Shown here: positions 1 to 14,945 of the stretch, one piece after another
How the letters are laid out: every line of letters starts with the position of its first letter
Numbering within the stretch: position 1 is the first letter of the stretch
Assembly: GCF_964340395.1 (NCBI RefSeq)
Contig: NC_135571.1
Span: 3,386,111-3,450,110 of the forward strand
Reading direction: 5' to 3'
Length of the DNA: 64,000 nt
Origin: Glandiceps talaboti
Lineage: Eukaryota; Hemichordata; Enteropneusta; Spengelidae
Made by a program: the position numbers and the translations under genes
The notes under the pieces: generated by a model
Told to the model about the DNA's origin: nothing
What the model saw: only the letters and a program-made list of their open reading frames with translations
Database searches by the model: none

Positions 1-544
1 GTTCCCAACCACCACTGATAAATGGCTTCAAAATATACATCAAGTATATTTGGAACATACCATTGCCAGAGATGGTGGAAGGTACAAAGTACCTGAAATT
101 TCAGAAAACTTGATGTGTTAATTTGCATCTGGTGTTTTGTGTTATTAGTTTTATACATAGTTATACATTTGACGTTACAGTTACAAAAATGTTATATGAA
201 ATCTGTGTCATGGTTTCTCTTCAAACTCTTTTCAATGCGTCTAATTGTCCATGTTTGAAGTCTGTCTGTTTGCCTGCTGTTGGTAATTTGTGTTATCTCA
301 TCGAATATTTCTGAATACCGTTAATGTTTGAACAGTGATACAACCAGATCAGGTGTATGATTCCTGTAATTTGTGGAATGTTTCTCAGTTTGATGTGAAT
401 TGGAGACCAAACACTGATAGAAAGTCATGATTGTGCTTTCATGGAGAATTAATTAATTACTTATAGGACATTTAATTTAGATGGGTGTGTAGAACCACTG
501 AAAAAACCTGCAACTTTTGACAACACAAAATAAACAAGATAAAA

Positions 545-735
545 ATAACAACATGTACGGTGTACACAAAGACAACACTAGATAAACAAGATGTAAACAA
601 TATCAATGGTGTACACAACGACACCATTAAATAAACAAGATTTGCACAGCTTCAATGGTGTACACAACGACAACGCTAAATAAACAAGATGTAAACAACA
701 ACAATTATGATGTACACACCAAAACGATAACGGCA
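545..735. repeat. ~50-bp tandem repeat
   Basis: Three to four degenerate copies of a unit beginning GTGTACACAACGACA and containing AAATAAACAAGATGTAAACA. Units start near 559, 609, 658 and 709. Confidence 0.7.
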
Positions 736-1059
736 CATTAGTTTCTTTGCTTTGTGGGATATGCTAGCAGTGATAGTGTACTAATACAGGTAACTAAACA
801 CTGTGAAATAACGTATTGTCTTAAAGTGTACATACAAATTTATTTGTCATTTGGGTCTTAAAACAACATACGTATATGCCCTGATTACAAGACAAACGGA
901 CTATGAAAAACCAAAACTTTACTGGGAGAATAAACCGACTGAATCTTGACACGGGAAATATTACAGAGACCTACATCAGGTCAAACAACTTTGTTACATT
1001 CTTATTGTAATCTTATCTCTTTCTTTGATATGGTGTTGATTTTTAGGGCCAAGTGATAT

Positions 1060-1345
1060 TTGTGGTCAACATTCGACACATTGTATTCAAATATACAATA
1101 CTTTGTAACCAATTTGTAATACAATGTATCCAATATGTGTTTTAAATTGTAGCCAATTTGTTACACTTTGTTGCCAATTTCTTTAATATGATGTGTAAAT
1201 GTAGGACCTGAAAGTGTTATTATATCTAATTTATGGTCAACATTTGATACGTTGTTATCAATATTTGACACTTTGTAACCAATATGTGATACTTTGTAAC
1301 AAATTTGTGACACTAATATGTGAGATTCTGAGGTCAACCTGTGAC
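1060..1345. repeat. Degenerate ~20-25-bp tandem repeat
   Basis: Repeated variants of TTTGTAACCAATTTGTGA with interruptions. Heavily diverged. Confidence 0.6.
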
Positions 1346-3399
1346 ATTTTTCAATGTGTAACATTATTTAATATTGGTATTTTATAAATTTATTGTTGAC
1401 TTGCATATTGTTGTATGTTCATTGTTATACTCGGAGCAATAATTATCTATTATAAGCCCAAAACTGAGTATTAACGTCAGTACTTTTTGTAGATTGTACT
1501 ATTACAGTAGACAGCTTCCTTCATCAGTGGATTTAGATTTCAAAGTGTAGCTGAAAATAGATGCGAATTCTATATTTGGTTGTGGAGTGACCTCAGGTTA
1601 AAGTTCAAAGTTCATTTAGTGCACAGCTGCAAAGTACACCACCAGTACATCTGTTCATGTGTTACTAAGTTAGTCACTCATGCTTTGTTTGCCTAATGTG
1701 ACGTTAAGACAACTAAAATTTTAGCAGGCGCACAACTGTAACTGTTATGTTTCTGGGTCTGCTGAATATAGGGGGGAACTCAAACAGAAATTATGAAATC
1801 TGAAAAAAAGAAATTTGAATATTTATCATTCATAATTATTTTGTTTGTTTCAATAAAAATCTGATCTACTGAAGTATGCGTTATCAATTTCTTAACTATT
1901 ATGACTCATCGTTTTAAATGAAGTGACATCATTATTTGACTCCCAAATGTTACATTATTGTTAACATTTTTTTTCCTCCAAATGTCAGGGGAGAGTTATT
2001 GCTACAGCAAAATGTATTATTGACAGACAAACTATGATGGATACATACTAAAACGACTGTTATTCCATGTGATAGATTACACAAGTATTTGACAATGACA
2101 CTAGTTATGCTGATGCAGCGACCCTAAGAAGTCCTAAGAAATGAACTTAAGTGTGTCGTCACTTGAGAGAAAAAACTGCCATCAGAGCATTGCATAGTCT
2201 AGATGCTGTCTATGGCTTTGGAATCCTCCTCCCTGTCTAGAGGAATGAGACGTCCTGAACCTCATGCAAATGAGTCGACTCCCAACTGTTAGAATGATGT
2301 AATTTGTACATTACGTAACAATGGCAATAAATGCTAACTTATCATTGGGCAGAATCCTGTGATTAGATTAACACAAGTGTGATGATAATTGCTGAGTGGG
2401 TAGACTTGTTTGAATTTGAAATTTGATCCCGGCTCCTTGTCCCTCTAGACATGGAGAATGATTTAAAGTCACGGATAGCCTCTAGACTAAACATTGCTGA
2501 AATGCGGCCCATCTATGAGTGTAATTATACCAATGTCCATTGACACATATCAACTTGGTGCAATAATTCTTTCAGTTTGTGTCTGTACTAGTTTGTCTAA
2601 AAATCGGTCTGCTGTTGTTATTTTGCAATCATTGCTTTTGGTGACGGGTGCTTCAGTTGGTAAAACAATGTTGATAGTTTTTAAATCAAAAACTTAAAAA
2701 CAGAAACTGCAAATCAATAGATGTGATATATAAATCAATAGTATCGAATTGAACTTTTGTTCCAAAAACAACTTGAAAATTTTACCTGAAATTTTCGACT
2801 ACACACTTCAGTCTTTGTCAACGGATTGACCCACTATTCAGCATATGATAATTTTGCAGATACTTTTGGGTACAATTTTCAAGTTTGTGCTTGAAATAAT
2901 GATACTGTCATTTACCAAAACAGATGAATTTTCAGTTGAAGATAAAACAATCATGGTTTTTTTCTAAAATGCAGGATTCTACAATTGTGTTGTATTAATG
3001 TCATAGTCAAAGCCATGGTCAGTTTTTGAACTCAAGTACAGCACTTGGGTGTTAGACTTTAAGCTACATCGTATATCGTGTTGCTCCGCCCTCAAAAGGG
3101 GTTGACTGATGTGTGAGGGCGCCGTCACGGTGTACCTCACTGACTACTTGATATGTATCACTTCATTAATTTTATTTATGCGTGGTCAGTGCAGAATCCA
3201 TGTATCTTGTGATATGTAAAAGTCAGGTTTCAGCAGAGTGAATGTATGTTATCACACTATCACATCATAGTGAAGAAAAACACACGCATGAAACTTTGCC
3301 ATTGGTGAATTAAGAACTGGAGTAGAGTAGATTCTATATAGATGGTAATTGTGTATTCAGTTGTCATAGTAACCAGGAGTTCGGTATTGTGATTTTAAA

Positions 3400-3560
3400 G
3401 ACCTCACATGCAGTGCCTCAATCAATCATACTATTGCTATATTTATGAGTAAGAATTGGTCAACCAATCACAGCGTTGCTTTATTTATGAGTAGAATTGG
3501 TCAACCAATCACAGCATTGCTTTATTTATGAGTAGAATTGGTCATCCAATCATATTGTTG
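3400..3560. repeat. ~45-bp tandem repeat with CCAAT motifs
   Basis: About three copies of a unit containing TTTATTTATGAGTAGAATTGG followed by TCAACCAATCACAGC. Confidence 0.75.
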
Positions 3561-3806
3561 CAAAGAACAAGTCTCATCCAAATGTTGTTTATTTATAAGT
3601 ATGGTAGATTTAAATGATCTGGATGTTGTTTTTTGTTTGTTTGTTTGTAATTTAACATATTACCTGTATGATCATGTGATAGTCATGTGGACAATATTTT
3701 GTCAGTTGCGTATTTTGTTCTTGTTTTCTCGTCTGTTATTCAAGCAATAAAAGTATTCTAAAAATGAAACTAGTTTATTGTTCTCTTTCACTCTAGTGTG
3801 TTACAA

Positions 3807-3839
3807 GGGGTGGGGTGGGGGTAGCGGAGGGGGGGGGGG
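3807..3839 (+). other. G-run cluster, possible G-quadruplex
   Basis: Several runs of four or more G with short linkers, ending in a run of eleven or more G. The pattern fits four-stranded G structures; no function is implied. Confidence 0.5.
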
Positions 3840-4920
3840 TTCAGGTAAAATTCACTGATTTTCCTACAATGTAGCGTAGAATATTGGATCTCATCTTTCC
3901 CCCATCCCACCTGACATTTCACTAGTTGTAGTATGTTCAAAACTATAATTAGATTATGATTTCCTGCAGAGACAATTGATTACGGTTATTACCTGTACAC
4001 CATATAATTCAACCCTCCGAATTGGTTCTAATGACTTACTGATGCTGTTGGCGTCATTTCACAGTGGGAAGAAGTTAAAAACCAAATCAGAATTTGCATC
4101 CAATTTCTGGCTGAAGCTTCATTGAAGTACACAGCAGCATAGCGAAATATCAGGCATGGTAGTCTTGGGAAAAGCAAGTCAAAAATCACCAGCAAGCCAG
4201 AACACATATTCTTGCTGAAGCACCGGCAGTGCATCTTTGATGGTGGTGTAAAAGAAGCTGTGATTTACAGCAATGAAAATCCCACATGACTTGATTCTTG
4301 GCTATTGTGGTTGGGAATTATTCAACGCTTTCATTTTCAGTGTAAGGAAAAACATTTGATTTCTGTGTGTGAGGGGTGGGGGGGGGGAGGCGGCTGTAGG
4401 ATTTATGCTGTAAGTGGGGAAAATAGCTACAAATGTCAAATATTTGCTGTATCCCTACTAGACAAAGAAAAAATTGCTTCCCAGTTACTCTTGGGGAAAA
4501 AATTGTTGTTAGGTTCAAATCATCATTCCCCCTCCCCCGAAATCAAATGGTTTACCACTTTGGACGGTAAAAATTCAAGATTATTTAAAACATGTTATCC
4601 AATGACTTGATTTCAGTAACATTGTATATATCGATTAGAATTTCGTGACTTCTGTATACCAAATCTTCATCTCGTTGCCTAGCAACAATGCCACACCAGC
4701 GTTACTACGTCACCATCACTATCATTTCTCTACGGAAGAATGTACCATAAACGGGAACACTGACCCTCCACGAAGTACTATGTAGACTGGATCGTAGATA
4801 CGTCGTGTCATACTATCCTCAGCAGTCTTGCGCTTTGACAGGGGTTGGCCGAAGCATGAGGGCGCCCCGGGCCCGAAACGTGGACGTAGTCTAGGTTATC
4901 CAGCCTCTTGCCCCCAGCAA

Positions 4921-4981
4921 GAGTCTGGTTAACCGAGACTAGCGTGGACGTGGCTTAGCCCAGTCTCGGTTACCCAGACTC
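4921..4981. repeat. 20-bp inverted repeat (hairpin)
   Basis: Arms 4921-4940 and 4962-4981 match at 19 of 20 positions around a 21-nt loop. The surrounding GC-rich block (4830-5000) shares a GAGGGCGCC stretch with 3110-3125 and 31700-31720, suggesting a dispersed element. Confidence 0.7.
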
Positions 4982-5734
4982 TCGCGCGCCGTTGAGGACA
5001 TAACCCCTAGCATAGGGCTCAGTTTATTACAAGTATGGTGACATCACTTGACCTTGTAGTTGACCTCTGATGAAGGTAATGATACATTCATAGCTCAATA
5101 TTTGGCCAAAATAGAACAACACATTTATATCCTGTATGTTCATACTACTGAGTTTACAGCTGTAGTTAACAACAGAGCCAGAAAAAGTGTAAAAACTCTT
5201 TACATGTAAAACTGCATTTTATAAGAACACCCTACCCTAAGAGGGGTATCAACCGTTGAAAGTCATTTAGCAGAAAGATCCGACCTTGTAATCGGACTGT
5301 ATGACCTTCGAATAATTAATACCCCAAACAAACCGTTTAACTTAATTACTTCGACTCGGTAAATTAGGAAAGTCATTAGGACAGTACAAAGTCATTGTTC
5401 TAGGACCATATCATTTCGTAAGAAGGTAGAAGAGTGTAATCTGCAATATTTGCCAGTCATGTTAACTCAGTCTACGTATATATCCATGAAATACATATAC
5501 CCAATTTGTGAGATAAAAAAGACATGCTATAATATTAATATTAAGGGACATTATTAAGGTAAACGGTAGGGTTAATGTATTCACACATTTGCACATCATA
5601 CCGTTTTATAAAACCCACCCACAATCTAAGTGGTATGTGCCAGTGTTTGTTGTCATGAAAATATGTAAAACAAATGAAGTATCAAAATTATCTAGACGTC
5701 AGTTAAAAGTGTATATTTAAAAAAAAAACTGAAG

Positions 5735-5816
5735 ATGTTTGCGACCGAAGTAAAAATGTCTCTGTTCAAAGCATCTCACTTCACTTTACTGGTAGGGATT
5801 CTTATGTTATTTTCAG
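5735..5816 (+). CDS. Exon 1: signal peptide
   Basis: The first Met (5735) is followed by a second at 5756, then a hydrophobic run (TLLVGILMLFS) typical of a secretory signal. A consensus GTGAGT donor follows at 5817 in phase 1, matching the phase-1 acceptor of exon 2 at 8735. Starting at the second Met gives the more compact signal peptide. A receptor of this family needs such a leader. Confidence 0.7.
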
Positions 5817-7075
5817 GTGAGTATATTTCTTTTTCAAAATTTTCAAAACTTTTTTTTCCGTCAAAGATGAAATTGGTAAACATTTACCTTTGTACACAAT
5901 ACACACGTGCGTTTTTTTGCTGCCACTAATTACAAATGTCAGTGAAACATTATTCCAATAAAAATAGTGGTAATATAGCAACTCGAAGTTTTTTCTAAAT
6001 TCATCTAAGCTCAGTACTTATACAGTATGATCTTAAATTTTATCCAAAGAACAATTTCGTATGGTGAGATACAAGGTTTCCAGTCTGCTGAGAAGTGAAA
6101 AGAATCAATAATTAACTTCCTCAAAAACATTGGCGAACAATGGCGAACGATTACCACCCTTTTCCTGTTAGTGTTCACTGTTTCTGTTTGATAGAACCAC
6201 ACAGAAACTTATAAGAAAGTACACATTCTATACTTTAAGATCATCACAAGATAGCACTGTCTTGCTACATTGTGTCTAAATAAAATAAACGATTTAAATG
6301 TATTGCAACTAGACGCAGCCACGCGGGCGCCTATGCTTCGATGTCTGCACATTTGATATGTGCATGGTGACACTAAATTCATTTCGATTCATTCTGACCA
6401 AATGTCTCAAAAACTGAGAAGTGAAAAGAATCAATTTATATTAAACAACTTCGTCAAAACCTTTAGCGAACAATGGCGAACGGTTACCACCCTTTTCAGA
6501 TTAGTGTTCATGACTGGTTGTGTTATATACAACCACACATAAACCAACAACAAACCACACTTTTAGATAACAAGATGGCACTTTCTTGCTACATTTTGTC
6601 TAAATGAAATAAAACATTTAAATATATTGTAACTAGAGGCAGACATGCAGGCGCCTATGCTTCGATGTCTGCACATTTGATATGTGCATGGTTACACTAA
6701 ATTCATTTCGATTCATTCTGACGAAATGTCTCAAAAACTGTATTCATTCAATCTTACTATCTTGTAGAATAGGATGTGCAGTTTCTTATTATTTAAATTC
6801 TTTCTGTGGTTGTATCAAAGAGAGCCAGTGAATACTAACATGGAACGGGGAGGATTACGGTAAAACTAACAGATTAAGTCATTTTAAACACAATTCGCCC
6901 ATAAGATTTTTTGGTATAATTCTAACATTTCTATCACAATTTAATAGGCGATATGGGTTTCTGTTTATGAGTGTGTATGTATGTATGTATGTATGTATGT
7001 ATGTATGTATGTATGTATGTATGTATGTATGTATGTATGTATGTATGTATGTATGTATACATGCCTGTGTGTGCC

Positions 7076-7138
<63 letters not shown>

Positions 7139-8249
7139 CATGTGTGTGCGCGTGTGTGCTTGCTTGCGTGTGTGTAGATAATTTTAGGTTAGTATATGAA
7201 CTGAGGAGGTCTAAGTGACATCTCTAATAAACACCATGGCATTGAAATAGTCACTGATTGTAAACAACTTTAAGTGATATCTCTAATAAATGCAATTGGG
7301 CTTACAATTGTATGACTTTAGACAACTTTAACTTAAGTGATAACTCTAAGAAACACCATGGCAATTGGGCTAGCAATTGAGGGTAAACAACCTTAAGTGA
7401 TATCTCTAATAAATGCAATTGGGCTAACAATTGACTTTAGACAACCTTAACTTTTTAAGTGATAACTCTAAGAAACACCGTGACGATTTGGCTAGCAATT
7501 GAGGGTAAAAAAAATTTAAGTGATATCTCTAATAAACAGCATGGCAATTGGGCTAGTCATTCACTGCCGACAACTTTAAGTGACATCTCTAATAAACACC
7601 ATGGCGATTGAGTACGCGGTCATTGAATCTAATCCAGAATAGACACATTACCTTCATCATTACTTAACCTTGAGTTAGGACGTTGTGTTACCATGGTAAT
7701 GTACTATTAAGTGAGTTTAATACTTACATCTATAATCATTCATATCAAATTGTAATTACTCTTAGACTAATAACTAAGTAACTCTCATTAAATATTCATG
7801 CATGACACTCGTACATCTACTGACCCGAGACTTCATCACAAATAAAACAAAATATAAAAAATATAATTACTTTAAAGTTAAACAATTAGTCTTAATTAAT
7901 TGAGTCAATAATGATGGATATTAAAACTGTATTTCCACGATGAGTTTCATAACCACCGCGACAACGTCTATCTTCGGCATATACCTATAATGCCACAACG
8001 TTCCTATTCAAGTCGTTTCACTGTTAATAATGTTAATAGATGTATGTGTTCACCTTCGAATGTAATGTAATAAAAAATAAAGTATAAAATGTATGTAATA
8101 ACCATAGTAAGATGTAATACATTTAAGATGTAGTAACATTTTACAATATATGTAAATGTAATACCATTTCACCAAACATGCGTACATAATGCGAAAACAT
8201 GCATACATATACACACAAAATTGCACGTATACATGCATACATACATACA

Positions 8250-8281
<32 letters not shown>

Positions 8282-10546
8282 CATGTTATTTACACACACA
8301 CGCCCAACTATCCATCTACCTACCCCCCACACCCTCTCCCTACATACATACACACACACACAAACAAATTTTAAACACACACACACACAAACATGCGAAC
8401 AAGTACGTATATGCACGCATACATACGTACATACGTACATACGTACATACATACATACATACATACATACATACATACATACTTACACACACATGCACGC
8501 ACTCACGCACGCACGCACGCACACACACACACACATACATACATACATACATACATACATACATACATACATACATACATACATACATACATACATACAT
8601 ACATACATAGTATACATACATACATACATACATACATACATACATACATACATACATACATACATACATACATACATACATACATACATACATAGTTCAT
8701 TCTCAGTTGTCTTCTAATTGTCATTTGTTAATAGACGTGTCAGCCAGATTACAAAAGTTTGGCCCTGCTACGAGGGGAATTTGGGTCCAAGCTCTCTGCG
8801 AGGATATGGGAATGGAACTCGTCAAAGATACAGACATTGTAAAACATCAGCAGATCACAGACTTTATGTTTGGTAACTTTGACGAGAGCACTGCTATCTG
8901 GATTGATGCAATGATTGACAGAGATACTGGAAATGTGACTACCAGTGATGGTCAAATTCTGACATTCACACCCTATAAGTATGGCACTTCAGTAGGTAGC
9001 GGAGATTGTATTTTCTTTACGTAAGTATTATGGACTATTCATAGTTTGCACAGTAACATGTCACATCACACAAAGCTTGATATTAGTAGACCACGGGGGG
9101 CTCAGGCTTAGATAGTTATGCCTTTGAAAACACACAAAACACACAAACAAACAAACAAACAAACAAACAAACAAACAAATAGATAAATAAATAAACAAAC
9201 AAATAGATAAATAAACATGCAAACATTGACAAATATGAACGACTGAGTAATGATAAATCAATATCAACAATATTTCTATGCAACAAGAATTACAACATGT
9301 TTTACTCCTAGATAGGGGCTGTTAGCTATAGGGGTATGGCAACAGTGACCATTTCACACGTTGAGGGCGCTGATTTTTAAGTGAGGGTATAAAAATCTAT
9401 TTGATTTGATTTATCGTTTATACAGCTATAAAAAATACGTCTACCCACAGATGGTGCAGTGTTATGTACCATATTACAAATGTGTTACCTAAAAAAAAAA
9501 TTACAAAAGCATTTTTAAAAACCTTTCCAGTTGCACTTTTTGCACTTTTTGCATCTTTTTGCAATGTATTGAGTTATGAACATGGACTTGGTATATGTTA
9601 TTTCACATTATTTTTTCAAGTAGAAAAATTTAGTGAAGCTTTTTTATCAAATAAAAATCCAAAGTAAATACCAAATTCTCATCCATATGGCCACTTTAAT
9701 AGTGCACCTTTTATGTAAATACCAATGTTTGCATTGATAATGTCATTAAAATATTGTCTTAACAAACCCCAGCATCTTTTACTGCACCGTCTAAGAAGTA
9801 TTTCACGGTATCGCGGGAGAAATATCAGCTCTGGTTTGGGAGAATGCAGTAAATACTGTTTCTATTATCTTATTTCCATGTAGATGCGATGAGCCAACGC
9901 CAACGTTTGCATGTACCTGGAAAAACTATGACTGTTTGGCTATTGCGGAATACGTGTGTGAAGATAAGGGTAAGTTTTATTATATATCTTGAACTTATTG
10001 CCATTATGTATGAATAGATCTAGATTTATCTGAACTTGCTATGCTCAAGATAAATGTTGATAAAAGAAGCAAATTTTGACTTTAACCAATGAATACATCC
10101 ATCAATCCATCTAATTGCCATTTGTTAATAGACGAATTGGACAGATTCCAAATGTCTAGTGCTTTCACGTTTTCTCAAGACCTGGCAACCTCAGACTGTG
10201 ATAGTAGAGGACTGATATTATTACAAGACACAGACATTGACAAACATCAGCAGATTACCGACTTTATGATAGAAAAGTCTCACTTTAACCTCATGATCTG
10301 GCTTGATGCATGGATTGATCCTGAAACCGGAAATGTCACTACGAGTGATGGTAAAAATCTGACCTATACACCCTATGGTGTTGGGGAACCAAGCGGTGAA
10401 GACAATTGTATATTTTTAGAGTAAGTATGACAAATGTAGACTATTGTTACACCCATACACTACACTGTGTATGTGTGTAACGTATGTATGTATGTATACA
10501 TGTATGTATGTATGTATGTATGTATGTATGTATGTATGTATGTATG

Positions 10547-10580
<34 letters not shown>

Positions 10581-10610
10581 TGTATGTATGTATGTATGTA
10601 TGTATGTATG

Positions 10611-10644
<34 letters not shown>

Positions 10645-11810
10645 TGTATGTATGTATGTATGTATGTATGTATATATGTATATATGTATATATGTGTGTG
10701 TGTGTGTGTGTGTGTCACTGAATAATGTCATTAACCGGTTCCAGTGTGTATGTGATGTGATGTAAGGTGTGTGTGTGTGTGTGTATGTGTGTGTGTATGT
10801 ATGTGTGTGTGTGTGTGTGTGTGTGTTAATTTGTTTGTGTGTGGGGGGTGGGGTGGGTGAGGGGGGGTGTTTGTGTAGGTATAGGTTTCACTGCATTATG
10901 CAACAAAGTGTAACGTTTAATGCCACCTCAATAAAAAAAATTACAATTATAGACACACATATCTATAATATCCTTTCCATTTCATTGGTCACGTCACCCT
11001 TGGAGAAGTCATCTACTTTGCTATCAATTTGTTTAAATCAGACATTATCTGTATTGAAGCCATGGGCTTTACACTCTAACCACATATACAATAATGTTTA
11101 CATTTTCACATACAAATACTGTATGATGATATTAATGTTCCTGGTTTCTTTTCATGTAGATGTGACGAGGAAACATCAACGTGTACATGGCAGGATTTTT
11201 GGTGTTTTGCTATGGCATTTTATGTATGTGAACATGTAGGTAAGTGTTTTCAAAAAAGATTGCCCCTACTAAATTGATTGCAGATTTGGGTAAGATTTAT
11301 TTAAAATAATGGTTTTACCTTTTATCAAAGGTCAAAGGTTAATTCAAATTATAGGTTTACTAGCAGGTTGATACAGAATTCCAAACTCCCATTCAGAAAC
11401 CTTCAGATGTCTACTGAATATTCATGATATGCATAAAATTAAACACAGCAGCTCATTGTGTATACGCGATACATATTTCATTTTTTTTTAAAAATGGTTG
11501 CAGGTGTTTTCAGAAACTTGAAGGTTTCTGAGGAAACCTGCAGGTAAACCTACAATTTAAATTGGGACTTTGACCTTGAATTACAAAGATTTGAAGATTA
11601 TCAAAATCAAAATATATTTACATCAAGAACTACGCAAAATATGGTATGCATAATTTATGCAAATGTAACCAAAAATTTGGAATATGCAAAGTTTTGGGTT
11701 TGTTAAACAAAACAAGTGATAAACTTGGATTTTGCCCAAAGTATGATATATACCAAATTTTATGTCGGTCGGCCTAGCGATTTTTGAAATATCTTGTACG
11801 TACAGATAGA

Positions 11811-11851
<41 letters not shown>

Positions 11852-14800
11852 GGCATAATCACAGTACATATATTACCCCTCCTAACTAGAGGTAATGACA
11901 CAGAGAAATTTTGATACATGTTTGTTCGCATTCATCGGTAATTTATGTATAACCTTTTACTATCTTTATTATATACTACAATGACGCCGATAGCTGTGTG
12001 TCACAACATAGACATGCAACCAAAGACAGGTGAGAGACATGGCTTTATCGTGTTTTTATAAGGCATACTTTAATTTACTAAACAGAGCAAGAGGAAAGCA
12101 GTCAGCCCATCGTATTCAGTGCAATAGGCCTTTGCTAAATTTGACATGGTGGCACTTTACTTCCTGTCTGTGTGTACCTTTGGGGTATAAATGGTATAGG
12201 TTACTCAGTTAATCATAAACCACTGCTGCTTTCCTCGATGTCTGAACAATACGAAAACATCCCTGATTTACACTTCAACAGAATACCAAGGGACAAAGCT
12301 CCGAAGAAACGGTACTATGACTTGACGATACCCAATTTGAGCGAGGGCGCTGTATTCTGAATTTCACCTTTCACAGTTATAACTGACTATAGAAATATGA
12401 CAACTCAAAGTATATTAACAGGACTTATTTCTGCAGAAGAAGCTTTTGCACGTAAAAAATAAATCAGAGGCGAAAAACATGCGACCTGCGACTATTTTAC
12501 TGGAACGTGAATAACATAGAACATCACTTTAAATGTTTTCTAAAAAGAAGTAAAGAAATAATTTATCTCAGTTATTTAATATATTATAATTATAGACCCC
12601 AAGTCTTGCACAGTTCAATAGCATGATGATAATATAGAACCATTTCTACACAGGTGTGACCATGGAAAACAAGTTTACAATCGTTTGGCCAATTACCGAA
12701 AGTTGGAATTCGTACATTGTTTATGAAATGAGAGTTCGTGATCAATTTTCTGAAGACTTCGGACAGCTAATGTACCAAGGATTAGGGGAGCCTCCACCTT
12801 TTATGTTACCTAGCGGTAAACCTGAATCTAATTACACCCTAGATGTATTACTGCAGGCGAATGCATCTCTATTCCTGACAAACTGTACCAGAGAAATCCA
12901 GGTATGAAACAATGTTTTGACTTCGGTTTCCTAAGCTGGGCAGAAACTAAAAATATTGTCACAACATATTGATACAACAGGGATAAGCTATTGAATTTTT
13001 ATTGGTTTAATTATAGTCTCAGTAGGGAGACATCTCTGAAAACTAGTTTATTTAGAGTTCCATGAACTTGCAGTGCTGTTTTAGGACTGCCAATGTTTAC
13101 AGATTGGAATTACACAAGAGGAACCACTCTCACCCACTTGTGTAATCTACCACTTTGAAGACCAATATATTTAGTTTGCATCTTGCTTATATGTCTTGAA
13201 TAGTAGCATGGTATAGATTGTTTGTTTAGATGACAACAATGAAGAAACATGTGTGACCAAAGTGTCCTGCTTTTGCCACAAGTTCGCATTGATGTACCTG
13301 AGAGGAAGTGTAAGCTACGGTACAAAGTAATGTATGTGAAAGATACCTTGCATAAGAAATATCACACATTTACTGGTAAAGATGCAAGGACAGATTGACA
13401 CATGCGATCGTTGAATGAGAGGTTGTATATCATGTTCTCTCATAAACCTATTGGCGGACTTCCTACCCCATATATCCTTTGCCTACCCCACATATCTTTC
13501 TCTACCTCACATATCCTTTCTCTACCCAACATATCTTTTCTCTACCCCGCATATCTTTCTCTACTCCACACATTTTCTACACCATATATTATATTTTCCC
13601 CACCCCACATATACTTTCCTCAATTAACGCATCTTCTCCCTACCCTACGTATCTTCTCCTGCTCACATATTTTTTTAACCCTACCTATGTTTCCCTAGCC
13701 CACATCTTGTCCCCAACCCACACATATATTCTCTATCTCGCTTATCTTTTCTCTACCCTACATATCTTTTCCCTCCCCACATAACATTTCCCTATCCAAC
13801 ATACATTTCCCGACCCATATACCATTTCCTTAACCTCATATCTTTTCTCTACCCACATATCCTCATATATTATCTTACACGGTTTATCTATTATCTATCC
13901 CACACGACGTTCCCTATCACACATATCCCTGCCCCCACATATCATCTTTCCCTACCCCATATATTTTTTCTTCTCATTTGGAAAATCTATTCCATTCTTT
14001 CCTCAATGATATAGGTATATCCAGCTGGAGTTGAAAGGATTGGAACGATGGAAAGCAAAGTTCAAGAACTTCTGACAGTGTTTGACGGTGAAGAAACCAC
14101 AATCGACATTCCGTCAATAGTACAGGAAATCTATGTCATTGGACTGGTCATCAATGATTGGCAGCTGGTAGGTTGACAATGTTGGTGTTAATTAGTTATG
14201 TAAATACCTCAAGTTATTACCATTCTCCATGTAACATTTGTGGGGTAAAGCATCCCACCTTCGCCACAGATGCCATATTCCATTGCTGCCATATGCCACA
14301 GCTACTAACATCATACCATACTGCTAGAAATATGTCAAGTCACTTATGACAACATGCAATGAATTAATTAGTTGTCATGTCAGGAGAGGAGTCGGTTGGC
14401 AGGAGACAAGGATGAACAGTATGTTAAGGATTTAGTGATGGAGAGCAACTTTTTAAAAATGGAATCAGGGAGGGTTGTATTTTATGCAACCCAGCTGCAC
14501 TTGACCCCCCCCTCCCCCATGGATTTACTTAAGACCCCCTTGCTATAAAGTTTTTGCTAAGCTTGATCATAGAGTGCTGCTCGTAGAAGTTACTCTTAAA
14601 ATGTTAACATTTACTGCTTAAGTACTAATTTCACTATGTCATACCATGGGTTTGATGTTTGACTAAATTCTTTGCTAACCCCATAGGAAGAAGACACTGC
14701 TTCTAGTGAACATTCACAACAGGTACGATAATTATAGTCATTAGAGTACCATTCCATTCATCTTATATCGGTCGATTCATCACATTTTATACATCAGAAT

Positions 14801-14852
14801 GTTGTTATACATTTGGCGAACAGCCATCACCACAACCAACACCGTCAACATC

Positions 14853-14945
<93 letters not shown>

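Larger units (their letters stand above)
1..5734. other. Gene-free upstream region
   Basis: I see no exon with coding character here. The stretch is AT-rich, with short degenerate tandem repeats (545-735, 1060-1345, 3400-3560), a G-run cluster (3807-3839) and a hairpin (4921-4981). It must contain the promoter of the polycystin-like gene starting at 5735. A TATA-like stretch at about 5711 lies too close to the start codon to be its TATA box, so the transcription start is probably further upstream or on an unseen non-coding exon. Confidence 0.6.

Noticed and set aside
6967-7218. Open frames of repeated Met-Tyr-Val-Cys (also near 8141-8724, 10416-10765, 19004-19460)
   Set aside because: Pure translations of TGTA/TACA microsatellites, open in several frames on both strands.
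13402-13784. Frames rich in Pro/His/Ile/Ser
   Set aside because: Degenerate pyrimidine-rich minisatellite within an intron.
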